DNA from: Fibrisoma montanum
Lineage (GTDB): Bacteria > Bacteroidota > Bacteroidia > Cytophagales > Spirosomataceae
Length of the DNA: 64,000 bases
Assembly: GCF_003583365.1 (NCBI RefSeq)
Contig: NZ_QXED01000004.1
Location: 372,001 to 436,000 of the forward strand
Direction: 5' to 3'
Shown: piece after piece, positions 35,713 through 44,555 of the stretch
Layout: every line of letters begins with the position of its first letter
Position numbering within the stretch: the stretch's first letter is position 1
The notes under the pieces: generated by a model
Database searches by the model: none
What the model saw: the letters and a program-made list of their open reading frames with translations, nothing else
Told to the model about the DNA's origin: nothing
Position numbers and translations under genes: made by a program

Positions 35713-36641
35713 GCCAGCGGAATCCGTGCCTGGTCGGCTGTTCTGATAACGAATTGCCGCGCTTCATCATACTCCTCGGGGGTGCGCAGGTGCTCCAGCA
35801 TCAATGGAATTTCGCGGGGTAAGGCCGTCACGTTGCGCAGGTACGTCAGGTAGTCCATGCCACCGCGTCCGGGCATGGTTTCAGCGAAATGGCCGTCTTT
35901 GCCGACTATGTCTTTGGCGTGGACAGACACCACCCAGCGCCCCAGCTTGCGGAATGTATCGTTGATCAGAGCGGTGTTGTTGTAGAACCGATCGGGCGAG
36001 TTGATGATGTTAGCTACGTCGATGTGGGCGGCAAAGGCCGGGCGGTCAATGGCTTTAATAAATTTCAGGTATGAATCCGCGCCATCAGGCAGGCTCCAGC
36101 CCATCATTTCGAGGGCAAATTTGGCCCGTTTGGGTTTCACGGCGTCGATTACTTTCCGGCAGTTTTCGACCGTAGCGTCGAAGAACGCCTGGCCGAGATT
36201 CCGCGGATCGGGGCCGTCCCAGTTAATGGGATTGTAGGATCCGGCAATGTTTACGCACGTCAGGGCACCAACGGCTTCGGCCAGGGCCAGCCGGTCGGTT
36301 ACGTAGGCCAGGTTCTTTTTGCGTTTGTCTGCATCCTGATCCAGCATATTTACCCAGGCGCCTACTTCCGCAATCAACACGTTCTCAGCCGCGAACGCTT
36401 TTTGAATGGCTGCCAGTCTGGTCGTATCGTTGAGGTCGACCTTCGGTACGTAGGCGGCACTGTAGCGCAGCCGCCGGTGTTCCCGCGCCAGCTCAGTCGG
36501 ATCGTCGCTTTTCAGAAAGATAGGGCCGCCCAGCCGCAGGGGTTTCGACCCTGACTGAAAGGCGGATACGGCAGGGATAACAACGCTGCCCACCACGAGT
36601 GCAGACGATGTAAGGAATTGACGGCGGGAAAGCGAGGGCAT
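35709..36641 (-). CDS. Tat-exported sugar phosphate isomerase/epimerase-like TIM barrel
   Basis: A 310-residue protein with a classical twin-arginine signal (SRRQFLTSSALVVGS, cleavage near 27) and a xylose-isomerase-like barrel: LIAEVGAWVNM, LTCVNIAGSYNP, FALEMMGWSLPD (metal Glu), AAHIDVANIINS (Asp), VSVHAKDIVG (His) and LMLEHLRTPEEYDEA. It probably acts on periplasmic sugars or keto-sugars. It is only distantly similar to the 8741-9697 product. It overlaps the AI-2E transporter gene by four bases in convergent orientation. Confidence 0.87.
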   Translation of the reverse strand: MPSLSRRQFLTSSALVVGSVVIPAVSAFQSGSKPLRLGGPIFLKSDDPTELAREHRRLRYSAAYVPKVDLNDTTRLAAIQKAFAAENVLIAEVGAWVNMLDQDADKRKKNLAYVTDRLALAEAVGALTCVNIAGSYNPINWDGPDPRNLGQAFFDATVENCRKVIDAVKPKRAKFALEMMGWSLPDGADSYLKFIKAIDRPAFAAHIDVANIINSPDRFYNNTALINDTFRKLGRWVVSVHAKDIVGKDGHFAETMPGRGGMDYLTYLRNVTALPREIPLMLEHLRTPEEYDEARQFVIRTADQARIPLA

Positions 36642-36778
36642 AGCAGGGATAAGACTAAGGCAAGAGGTTGACTAACTTGTTAATGTATGACTGGGTTAGT
36701 GCAAAAAACTACTGAGCATACATCAGCGCCTGCTGGGCCTGTTCATCAGTAATGTCACCAAAGCGATCAGCGTCCTTC

Positions 36779-37531
36779 TCACTCCATGCCCACTTTCAGC
36801 ACCCGGCCGACGTCTTTCTGATGCAGGCGGCCAATCGGCAGTTCCTGACCCGCTACGTCCACATGCGTCGGGGTGTAGGCCGTGATTTTGTCGATGGCAA
36901 CGATATAGGACCGGTGGATACGGACAAAATCAGCGTCCGGGAGCATGGCTTCCAGCGAACTGATGCTTTGCTTGACTAACAGCGGTTTGGCGTTCGTCGT
37001 GATGATTTTGACGTAATCCTTCAGGCTTTCGACGTAGAGAATGTCGCGGGTGAACACCTTTACCATCTTGCGGTCGGCCCGGAAGTACAGAAACGTATTG
37101 GCCGTTGTGGCGGTCGTTGATTTCTCGACGGGCGGAATGGCAATGGCGGCCGTGTGGCTGGTGCCAACCTGGATTGGCTCCGACTTCATGACTTTCGAAA
37201 CTGCCCGCAGAAACCGCTCGAACGAAATGGGTTTGAGCAGGTAATCAACAACATCCAGTTCGTAGCCATCCAGGGCGTAGTCGCGGTAGGCGGTCGTAAA
37301 AATCACCCTGGGAGGCTGACGCAGGCTGCGCAGAAAATCCGTTCCGAGCAGTTTTGGCATCTTGATGTCCAGAAACATCAGATCCACCTGGGTTTCCTGG
37401 AGCTTACTGAACGCCTGAATGGCATTGTGGCATTTGCCGACGATTTCGAGGCCATCCACCATGTCGATGTACGACTCGATCACTTCCAGCGCAGGGGGTT
37501 CATCGTCGACGAGAAGACAGCGTATGGTCAT
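36779..37531 (-). CDS. LytTR family response regulator
   Basis: A 250-residue two-component regulator. The receiver domain (1-120) has Asp9/Asp10, the phospho-acceptor Asp55 (LMFLDIKMPK), Thr80 and Lys100 (DYLLKPISF). A linker leads to a C-terminal LytTR DNA-binding domain (about 145-245) with FYFRADRKMVKV, ILYVESLKDYVKI and FVRIHRSYIVAIDKI. LytTR regulators bind paired imperfect direct repeats. The partner kinase is encoded 79 nt upstream on the same strand (37611-38768). Confidence 0.95.
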   Translation of the reverse strand: MTIRCLLVDDEPPALEVIESYIDMVDGLEIVGKCHNAIQAFSKLQETQVDLMFLDIKMPKLLGTDFLRSLRQPPRVIFTTAYRDYALDGYELDVVDYLLKPISFERFLRAVSKVMKSEPIQVGTSHTAAIAIPPVEKSTTATTANTFLYFRADRKMVKVFTRDILYVESLKDYVKIITTNAKPLLVKQSISSLEAMLPDADFVRIHRSYIVAIDKITAYTPTHVDVAGQELPIGRLHQKDVGRVLKVGME

Positions 37532-37610
37532 ACTATTTCTGTTTGTAGGTTGTGGTTTGTTGGTCAGAGTAGCTCCGGGAATTACAACCAGCGAACCGCA
37601 AACTGATTAC

Positions 37611-38768
37611 TTATACCGCTTCCGCCAGCCTGATGGCTGGCTGGAAAGGCGTTCTGACAGGATATAATTCCAGGGTTAACGTCACCATAAAGGTCTCATC
37701 TTCGGCCGTAATCCGCAAGTCGTGGCGGTCGGGATACAACAGGTGCAGGCGCTTTTTTACGTTCAGCAGCCCGATGCCGCCTACGTAGGTTGCGTCGTGT
37801 TCGGTAGTTTCCCGGCTGTTGATCAGCTTGAACTTTAACGTAGTGCCCTGCACCGAAAGGTCGAGGTGCATCCAGGCTTGTTCCAGTTGCTCACTGGTGC
37901 CATGTTTGAAGGCATTTTCGAGAAACGGCACCAGCAGCAGCGGGGCAATCAGCTTGTTCTGGTAATCGCCCGAAATCGTGACGGACATATCGAGCCGGTC
38001 GCCGTAGCGTAGCTGCTCCAGCCCGATGTAATTGCGCATGAACGTAATCTCTTTCTCGACCGGCACCTCCGGGGCGTTGCAGTCGTAGAGCATGTAGCTC
38101 AGCAGTTCTGATAACTTCAGTACGACCGCCGGCGACCGGTCTGATTTTCGCAGCGTCAGGGCATAGAGGTTATTCAACGTATTGAACAGAAAGTGCGGGT
38201 GCACCTGCGATTTCAGCAATTGCAGTTCAGCGTTCAGCTTTTCGCGTTCGATCTGCTGATACGCTTCCTGCTTCTGGTACCAGACTTTTACCAGCTTGAT
38301 GGCTGCGGCAAACCCGCCAATGGTTATGCCGCCACGCATACCGGCCAGGAGACCGCTGATGAGGTTGTTGCGGGAAAGGGGCGCCCCAATACATAAGCGG
38401 AGTGGGTCAACAATAAATTCGGCTAACGCAGCCGAAGTCGCAGCCGTAGTAATGGTAACTACTATCAGGGTGATTATCGACCATCCGTACAGGCCCCTGA
38501 ACAGGTATCGGGGCATAATCCAGTAGATAATGGCGTAGGTAAAGAGCATATGAGCCGGCATGAATAATACCGAATCAATGCTCGACATCAGGAAACCCAA
38601 TGCGTAGGCTTTGGGCCACGGATTCCCCATCCGAATCAGGTGGCCGGCGGGTATGAAGCCGTAGGTAAACGTAAAGAACAGAGCCCAGGTCAGCCAGAAC
38701 AGCCCGTGTCGGCGGAGCCAATCTTTCCGTTGATTGGAGAAGACAAAATCTTTGTTCAGAAGTTGCAT
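37611..38768 (-). CDS. LytS-type sensor histidine kinase
   Basis: A 385-residue membrane kinase starting MQLLNKDFVFS. Four transmembrane helices (about 20-170) form the sensor, followed by a short coiled coil and the His_kinase domain with phospho-acceptor His192 in HPHFLFNTLNNLYALTL, then an HATPase_c domain (280-370) with LLVPFLENAFKHG and GGIGLLNVKKRLHLLYP. It forms a two-component system with the LytTR regulator just downstream. The signal is unknown. Confidence 0.94.
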   Translation of the reverse strand: MQLLNKDFVFSNQRKDWLRRHGLFWLTWALFFTFTYGFIPAGHLIRMGNPWPKAYALGFLMSSIDSVLFMPAHMLFTYAIIYWIMPRYLFRGLYGWSIITLIVVTITTAATSAALAEFIVDPLRLCIGAPLSRNNLISGLLAGMRGGITIGGFAAAIKLVKVWYQKQEAYQQIEREKLNAELQLLKSQVHPHFLFNTLNNLYALTLRKSDRSPAVVLKLSELLSYMLYDCNAPEVPVEKEITFMRNYIGLEQLRYGDRLDMSVTISGDYQNKLIAPLLLVPFLENAFKHGTSEQLEQAWMHLDLSVQGTTLKFKLINSRETTEHDATYVGGIGLLNVKKRLHLLYPDRHDLRITAEDETFMVTLTLELYPVRTPFQPAIRLAEAV

Positions 38769-38968
38769 AAACCTGCTGATTACTAACCCGAAGATAGACA
38801 AACGAAAGACGCTGACCTACAAACCGGCCAGTTTGTCGACAAACGGCGTCCGATCGTCGCCGAACAGCCTGTTCAGGCGCTGAAAGTCATTGATAGCCAA
38901 CGGAGAGCTATGTGGCGGTCGCCAAACCACGTTGGGCGATATTGCCGGCGGAGTGTTGATTGTGTTTC

Positions 38969-38976
38969 TACTTTTG
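38969..38976 (+). promoter_or_regulatory. Bacteroidota -7 box for the small exported protein gene
   Basis: TACTTTTG matches TAnnTTTG exactly and is 45 nt before the ATG at 39022. No -33 TTG sits at the usual spacing, though TTG occurs at several nearby positions. Confidence 0.5.
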
Positions 38977-39021
38977 ATTCAGTTAACGACAAATACAACA
39001 CGCACCCAAAACGCAAATGCC

Positions 39022-39372
39022 ATGAAACCGAATGCTTTCCTCCGCCTGGCCGTACTGGCCGCCTTTTTTGCAACCGTTTCGCTCACAAGCCAAGCTCAAA
39101 CTCCTGCAGCCAGGAAATTTCCAATCATTGCCCGGGAGGGTTCGTGGGTCGTTGAATGGAACCCCAAAGACCGCCACTGCACCGTTCGTTTTTACAACGA
39201 CAAACAGCAATTGATTTACGAAGAAACGATGAGCCGCCGGCTGAATATTACCCGTCGGCAAACCCAGCGCAACCTGAATGCCGCCCTGGAACAGGCCATG
39301 TTCGTCTGGAACGAAACGCACAAAATGCCGACCGACCGGCAGTGGGTAGCGATCCAGTTTGATAAGAATTAA
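39022..39372 (+). CDS. small exported hypothetical protein
   Basis: A 116-residue protein with a signal peptide (LRLAVLAAFFATVSLTSQAQ, cleavage near 26). The mature part has WVVEWNPKDRHCTVRFYNDKQQLIYEE, here split at the conserved YNDxxQLIYEE motif, followed by a helical stretch rich in Arg and Gln. I have an impression, unsearched, of other Cytophagales secreted proteins of this type, with unknown function. The longer frame from 38890 was rejected because the signal peptide begins at this ATG. A perfect terminator hairpin follows. Confidence 0.75.
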   Translation: MKPNAFLRLAVLAAFFATVSLTSQAQTPAARKFPIIAREGSWVVEWNPKDRHCTVRFYNDKQQLIYEETMSRRLNITRRQTQRNLNAALEQAMFVWNETHKMPTDRQWVAIQFDKN

Positions 39373-39378
39373 GTTCGT

Positions 39379-39416
39379 CGTTGAAGATGGTGTCCGGTGT
39401 GACACCATCTTCAACG
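39379..39416. terminator. perfect hairpin between convergent genes
   Basis: Exact 16-bp arms (39379-39394 and 39401-39416) flank a CGGTGT loop immediately after the small exported protein's stop and before the convergent beta-propeller stop at 39419. Confidence 0.85.
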
Positions 39417-39418
39417 TA

Positions 39419-40567
39419 CTATTTCTCCTCGCCCGTTACTCGCCCGATACCGAATTGATCGCCGGCCTGCATGGCCTTGGGGCCATCGAACTGAATTTCT
39501 ACCATTTTCTCGCTTTGCACCGGCTGCCCGTTCTCATCCTGTAGGGTCGCCAGTGTTTTTCTCGTTTTTACGTCAATCACTTCGCCGGTCGATGGATAGG
39601 CGTACCGGCCGTCCCGGCTAAAGGTTATCCAGCCGGGCTGATCCCGTACCGGAATGCTTTCCAGTTGCTTCGGTGGCATCAGGCCGGCATCGAAAATGTG
39701 GATACGTTGATTAAACGCATCGACCAGCCATACCTCCTTTTCATCCGGCGTCAGGCCAATGCCGTGGCTGGGGCAACCGTGCCGTTTGACCGGGCCCTTC
39801 TGAAACCCACTGACTTCAACCCGGTGGAGTTTCTGCCCGCTTGTGATGTCACCTACTTCAAAGCCCAGCAGATCATTGACGTTGACGAACAGCAGCGTCT
39901 GGCGGCCGTTTATCGTAAACGGGCGGATGCTGGCACTGAACGGCCCTACCTGCCGCGTAGTACGACTACGGGTATCGACCACTGTCATATTGGGCGAGCG
40001 AAGTCCGGCGAGGTACGCTCGTGAACCATCGGGGCCACACAGGGTATTGTGCGCCCCCGAATTCGTGACAATCCTGCGGAGGACATCGCCCGAAGCCGCG
40101 TCCACAACGTGCCAGTGCTCTTTCTCAAAAGACGGCACATAGATGGTTTTGCCGTCCGGAGCGATGGCCATGCGGTCGCAGCCGCCTTCGTACGGTTTTT
40201 CCCAGCGCAGTTTCTCCGTAGTCAGATCGACGCATTGGAGCGTATTGATCGTGCTGACATAAACACATTGCGTAGCCAGACTGACCGCGATTCCTTTCAC
40301 ATTCAGCGGTTTGCCGTCCGGACCCAGTCCCGCCAGCGGAATACGCTTTACCAGCCGGTGCTGGTTGTTGATGTCGTAGACCAGCAAACCGTGTCCGCCG
40401 TATTCCAGATAGTTTCGAATGCCCGGAGTCGCTACGTAGAGGTACCGTTTCGTAGCCTTGGGGGAGGGAGCTGAATCGGCATCATTGGTGAATGGGATTG
40501 GTTTTGCCGCCAGCAGCAGGGTCAGTATACCTGTCCCGACAAGTAAGATTAGGGCTCGGGTCGACAT
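39419..40567 (-). CDS. exported YVTN/YncE-like beta-propeller protein
   Basis: A 382-residue protein with an N-terminal hydrophobic signal (LILLVGTGILTLLLAAK). The blades carry the repeated D-G-x-x-x-Y-V pattern (IAPDGKTIYVPSFE, GLTPDEKEVWLVDAFN, FSRDGRYAYPSTGEVID), typical of YncE-type seven-bladed propellers. Such proteins may bind DNA, PQQ or metals; none is indicated here. It is divergent from the Gfo/Idh/MocA gene. Confidence 0.82.
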   Translation of the reverse strand: MSTRALILLVGTGILTLLLAAKPIPFTNDADSAPSPKATKRYLYVATPGIRNYLEYGGHGLLVYDINNQHRLVKRIPLAGLGPDGKPLNVKGIAVSLATQCVYVSTINTLQCVDLTTEKLRWEKPYEGGCDRMAIAPDGKTIYVPSFEKEHWHVVDAASGDVLRRIVTNSGAHNTLCGPDGSRAYLAGLRSPNMTVVDTRSRTTRQVGPFSASIRPFTINGRQTLLFVNVNDLLGFEVGDITSGQKLHRVEVSGFQKGPVKRHGCPSHGIGLTPDEKEVWLVDAFNQRIHIFDAGLMPPKQLESIPVRDQPGWITFSRDGRYAYPSTGEVIDVKTRKTLATLQDENGQPVQSEKMVEIQFDGPKAMQAGDQFGIGRVTGEEK

Positions 40568-40692
40568 GAGTGGTTACGTGTTTTTAGTGATTATGAAGCG
40601 GTTAAGGAGGTTGCAAAGAACAAATAATGAGCAAGGGTAAATCTACTCGATACGTGGCTTTTACACCCAGGACGATTAATCACCTTTGTTTT

Positions 40693-42153
40693 ATGCAAGC
40701 ATCCCGTCGCAAATTTATAAAAGGCCTGTCGGCAGCTTCGGCGCTGGTAGCAACCCAGGGCCTGGCCCGTCCGCTCGGTTTCAATTACATTCCGAATCTG
40801 ATGAAGGTTAGCCCGAACGACAAAATCCGCATTGCCACCATCGGCATGGGTATTCAGGGCAACTACGATACCCGGGCCGCCCTGCGCAATCCTGACGTTG
40901 AACTGGTGGCAGTAGCCGATCTGTATCAGGGTCGGCTCGATACGGCGAAAACGGCGTTTAACAACCCAAATCTGTTCACAACCCGCGATTTCCGCGAGAT
41001 TCTGACCCGCCCTGATGTGGACGCGGTCCTCGTCGTGACGCCCGACCACTGGCATGATCACATCACCATCGCGGCTCTGAAAGCCGGTAAGAACGTGTAC
41101 TGCGAAAAGCCGATGGTGCATCACATCAACGAAGGCAAAGCGGTTATCGACGCCTGGAAAAAGTCGCGTAAGACCATGCAGGTCGGTAGCCAGCGGATCA
41201 GCAGCGCGGCTTTTCAGGAAGCCAAGCGCATGGTGCAGGCGGGCGACATCGGCACGATCAACTATATTGAATCCAACAACGACCGCTTCAACGCCATTGG
41301 AGCCTGGAACTACTCCATTCCGCCCGATGCGTCGACGCAAACGCTGGATTGGGACCGCTTTCTGGGCGATGCGCCTAAGCGGGCGTTCGATCCCAAGCGG
41401 TTTTTCCGCTGGCGCAACTACAAAGACTACGGCACGGGTGTAGCCGGCGACCTCTTCGTGCACCTCATTACGGGCGTACATTTCGTAACCAATTCGCTGG
41501 GACCCAACCGGATTTTCTCGTCGGGCAACCTGGCCTACTGGAAAGATGGCCGCGACGTACCCGACGTCATGACGAGCATCATGGATTACCCTAAAACTGC
41601 CCAGCACGAAGCCTTCCAGATGGTGCTGCGGGTGAATTTTGCCAATGCGGGTAAAATCCAGAACGTAACGCGCATCATTGGGAACGAAGGCCAGATTGAG
41701 TTCTCGGAAGATAATCTGATTCTGACCAAGAAGAAGTTACCCCAGGCACCCGGCTACGGTAATTACGACAGCTTCTTTACGTTCACGCCGGAGGTGCAGC
41801 AGGAGTTTGTGCGGCAGTACGATGCGCAGTATCCGGCCGAAAGTCGCATGGCCGAGCCGGTTAAGGAGGTTCGCTTTGAGTCGCCGAAAGACGATGATGC
41901 GCACGCCAAACACTTCGGCGATTTCTTCAAAAACGTACGGGAAGGCAGCCAGGGCACGATCGAAGATCCGGTGTTTGGTTTCCGGGCCGCAGCGCCGGTA
42001 CTGGCCTGCAACGAGAGCTATTTCGACAACAAAGTGGTGCACTGGGACCCCGTCACGATGACAAAAACTACCGGTGCCACCCCGGTCAGGAAGTCGACAG
42101 CACCCGTTAAAAAGACGGTAGCCACGGCGAAGAACAACGCTAAAAAGTCATAA
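40693..42153 (+). CDS. Gfo/Idh/MocA family oxidoreductase, Tat-exported
   Basis: A 486-residue NAD(P)-dependent oxidoreductase. The start was set at MQASRRKFIKGLSAAS, a strong twin-arginine signal. The Rossmann domain begins KIRIATIGMGIQGNYDT (GxGxxG variant GMGIQG), followed by ELVAVADLYQ and the EKP motif (GKNVYCEKPMVHH, with the catalytic Lys). The C-terminal domain follows. Residues 450-486 form a Lys/Thr-rich tail (KSTAPVKKTVATAKNNAKKS) not usual for the family. Gfo/Idh exported enzymes often act on 3-keto-glycosides or inositols. Confidence 0.93.
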   Translation: MQASRRKFIKGLSAASALVATQGLARPLGFNYIPNLMKVSPNDKIRIATIGMGIQGNYDTRAALRNPDVELVAVADLYQGRLDTAKTAFNNPNLFTTRDFREILTRPDVDAVLVVTPDHWHDHITIAALKAGKNVYCEKPMVHHINEGKAVIDAWKKSRKTMQVGSQRISSAAFQEAKRMVQAGDIGTINYIESNNDRFNAIGAWNYSIPPDASTQTLDWDRFLGDAPKRAFDPKRFFRWRNYKDYGTGVAGDLFVHLITGVHFVTNSLGPNRIFSSGNLAYWKDGRDVPDVMTSIMDYPKTAQHEAFQMVLRVNFANAGKIQNVTRIIGNEGQIEFSEDNLILTKKKLPQAPGYGNYDSFFTFTPEVQQEFVRQYDAQYPAESRMAEPVKEVRFESPKDDDAHAKHFGDFFKNVREGSQGTIEDPVFGFRAAAPVLACNESYFDNKVVHWDPVTMTKTTGATPVRKSTAPVKKTVATAKNNAKKS

Positions 42154-42177
42154 AGGGTCGTACACGCCCGTTTGTTG

Positions 42178-42214
42178 GCCCCACTCCGGTTGCCTGAACA
42201 GACTGGAGTGGGGC
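42178..42214. terminator. hairpin terminator between convergent genes
   Basis: GCCCCACTCC (42178-42187) pairs with GGAGTGGGGC (42205-42214), the stem being extended by three inner pairs, and a T-run follows on the plus strand (ATTTTT). It should end the oxidoreductase transcript. Confidence 0.85.
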
Positions 42215-42228
42215 TATTTTTCGGGCAT

Positions 42229-42975
42229 TCACAGGGCCGCAGTCTCCAGCACGGGCCGTACCTTGCCGGCCACCCGGACCGATACGTTCGACCCCTCGGC
42301 ATAAAAGACGGAATACGGCGCTACGGTCAGGTACGGGACGAAAGCGTCACCGTACAGACTGGCTACGTCGGCCTCGAAAAAAGCATCGCTGACCGTCGCG
42401 ATCTGCCAGGGTACATGTTCGACCTGGTATTCCTGAGTCGTTGTTTCGTTAAGGGCGTTGTAGCCCCAGTAATGTTCAAAAATAAAGGCCTCGGCACTGC
42501 CGGGAGTCAGGTCGTGCAGCTCATTACTGACCGTAGCGCCGAGTTTATTCCAATGGCCTTTAGACCGCCACTCGAAGCGGAGCTGTTGTCGGCCATCGGT
42601 CAGGGCCGTAACCTGATGCCGCATGGGCATGGCCCGGTAATGTTCGTTGTAGAGGGTATTGGCGATCAATGCGATGGCCGGTTTGGGAACAATTTCACTG
42701 ATGAAAACAGTGCCGCGTTTCCATTGCGTACCATCGTAATGGCGAACGTAGAACCGGAGATTGACTTCCTCAAAGTTAACGTGCCACGGCCACTTGATTC
42801 CTAGCACGCGTGTGTTCAGAAACAGGAAGCCGACCATGCTCACCAGCGCTTTACCCTCCCATAGGTCCAGTTCGGTGGCCGGTGGCAGGTGCGGTTTCAG
42901 TACGGCCGGATCAACTTCGTAATTCAGCATCAGGAGCTTGCGCCACTGCGCCGTCAGGAACGTTCGCTTTTTCAT
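42229..42975 (-). CDS. DUF2071 (YqjF-like) protein
   Basis: A 248-residue cytoplasmic protein. The N-terminal segment WRKLLMLNYEVDPAVLKPHLPP and DLWEGKALVSMVGFLF followed by VLGIKWPWHVNFEEVNLRFYVRH (broken here) match the DUF2071/YqjF family, whose fold resembles acetoacetate decarboxylase. No catalytic role is proven. It is divergent from the SGNH hydrolase gene. Confidence 0.88.
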   Translation of the reverse strand: MKKRTFLTAQWRKLLMLNYEVDPAVLKPHLPPATELDLWEGKALVSMVGFLFLNTRVLGIKWPWHVNFEEVNLRFYVRHYDGTQWKRGTVFISEIVPKPAIALIANTLYNEHYRAMPMRHQVTALTDGRQQLRFEWRSKGHWNKLGATVSNELHDLTPGSAEAFIFEHYWGYNALNETTTQEYQVEHVPWQIATVSDAFFEADVASLYGDAFVPYLTVAPYSVFYAEGSNVSVRVAGKVRPVLETAAL

Positions 42976-43123
42976 ATTGTATTGTCAATTTTGTGTGGAG
43001 CCTATTTGTTTCACGTAGCCTGTGCGCATGGCTCAACCAGATAGAGCAGGCCAGCCGGTAAGACGATTTGTCTGAGCTTTATGGTGTGTTCCTACGACTA
43101 AACGTATCAAATCCTTGCCAGAT

Positions 43124-44464
43124 ATGCCGTTCCTTCGCGCCCTGCTGATCTTCCTGTTGCCCCTATATGCGTTTGCGCAGCCGTATTTTCCTGTTCCGCC
43201 GGTTGCCGACGCTGACCGGTTTATGACCCGACTACCGCGCACGGCCTATCGCTTGACAAACGCTACGTCGGCGCAGCCTCTGGAGGTTCGGGTGCTGGTG
43301 TATGGGCAGTCGATCAGTATGCAGGAGTGGTGGCAGCAAGTTAAGCGTTTTCTGGAGAAGCGGTATCCGGAGGCCAGGCTGATTATGGTCAATAAAGCGA
43401 TTGGTGGGTTTAGCTCCGAACGGCTGAAGCTCATGGTCGATAACGATGTGGTGTCGTTTTACCCGGATTTGATTCTGTTTCACGACTACGGGAATGAAGA
43501 GGATTACGAGGTCATCATCCGGACCATTCGCAGCCGAACCACGGCCGAAGTGGCTGTTCAGACCGACCACATCGCCGTGGGACAGAACGAAGCGTGGCAT
43601 GATCGCCATTGCGCGGTGTGGCTGCCGGCGCTGTGCAATAAATACCAACTGGCGCTGATCGACATCCGGAAGGCGTGGAAGGCGTATCTGGCTAAAAATG
43701 GGTTGTCGGCTTCGTCGCTGCTGAAAGACAATGTTCACCTGAACGCCCACGGGAACTACCTGATGGCGGAGATCATCGCGCGGTATTTCGAAACGCTGAC
43801 CACTGGGCCAGCGTCTACAGACGATGGGCGGGTGCTGACCACCGGAAAAGACTTTGTTGTCCGTAAAGACAGGCTGCGTCTGCCGCTGACTGGTAACCGG
43901 GTTGACCTGGTGTGGAACTCCTCAACGGGTAGTGCTTCCGTGCTGGTAGATGGCCAGAAACCGTCGGCTACGCTAGGGTGCTACTACCATACCCGGCCGA
44001 GTCGTAAGCCCGATGGTTTCTTCCTGACCCATATCGGGCAGGCGCTCACCGTCCGACTGGCAGGGCAGCCTCAGGCCGAGGACTGGACGTTGACCATCAC
44101 GGCCGTTGACAGCGTTCGGCAGGAGGTTGGCTTCCGGGTGAGCGGTTCGAAGACGGGCCATGATGGCGAAGGGAGCAGTGATACGCAATTCACCTCGCGG
44201 TCGGGCCGGATCGTGATTGAGCCGCAATACTGGTTCCGGCGGAAGAACCCCGGCGATTTCAGGCAGTTCGCCTGGTTGAAGCCGGGCGATACGTTGCGCT
44301 GGCAGGTGGTATCGATGTGCCGCGATACGGTCAGCGCGGCCGACGAGCAAACGACGACGATTGTGCAGGGCGTGGCCAATGGCGGGCACGTAGTCGAATT
44401 ATCCGGCCGGGCGTTGTCGGGTCTTCGGGCAGTGAGCGTGTATCAGCCGCCGTTGCGGGAGTAA
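43124..44464 (+). CDS. SGNH/GDSL-type hydrolase, exported
   Basis: A 446-residue exported esterase. The start was set at MPFLRALLIFLLPL, the beginning of a signal peptide cleaved near FAQ (19); the upstream TTG start is unlikely. The N-terminal SGNH domain carries the block I Ser63 (VYGQSISMQ), the NKAIGG and FHDYGNEED blocks, and the block V DxxH pair Asp202/His205 (KDNVHLNAHGN). The C-terminal ~200 residues are beta-rich and could be a carbohydrate-binding region. Likely removes acyl groups from polysaccharides. Confidence 0.82.
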   Translation: MPFLRALLIFLLPLYAFAQPYFPVPPVADADRFMTRLPRTAYRLTNATSAQPLEVRVLVYGQSISMQEWWQQVKRFLEKRYPEARLIMVNKAIGGFSSERLKLMVDNDVVSFYPDLILFHDYGNEEDYEVIIRTIRSRTTAEVAVQTDHIAVGQNEAWHDRHCAVWLPALCNKYQLALIDIRKAWKAYLAKNGLSASSLLKDNVHLNAHGNYLMAEIIARYFETLTTGPASTDDGRVLTTGKDFVVRKDRLRLPLTGNRVDLVWNSSTGSASVLVDGQKPSATLGCYYHTRPSRKPDGFFLTHIGQALTVRLAGQPQAEDWTLTITAVDSVRQEVGFRVSGSKTGHDGEGSSDTQFTSRSGRIVIEPQYWFRRKNPGDFRQFAWLKPGDTLRWQVVSMCRDTVSAADEQTTTIVQGVANGGHVVELSGRALSGLRAVSVYQPPLRE

Positions 44465-44555
44465 GGCTACGCCCAACCTACGAAACACGTGGATTCGCGC
44501 GGGCGTCCAACAAAGAATGTCTACCTGGCAACGCGGTCACCAGCGCGAACGACGG

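Noticed and set aside
40591-41607. 338-codon antisense frame opposite the Gfo/Idh oxidoreductase gene
   Set aside because: Shadow frame; the sense gene has a Tat signal and Rossmann motif.
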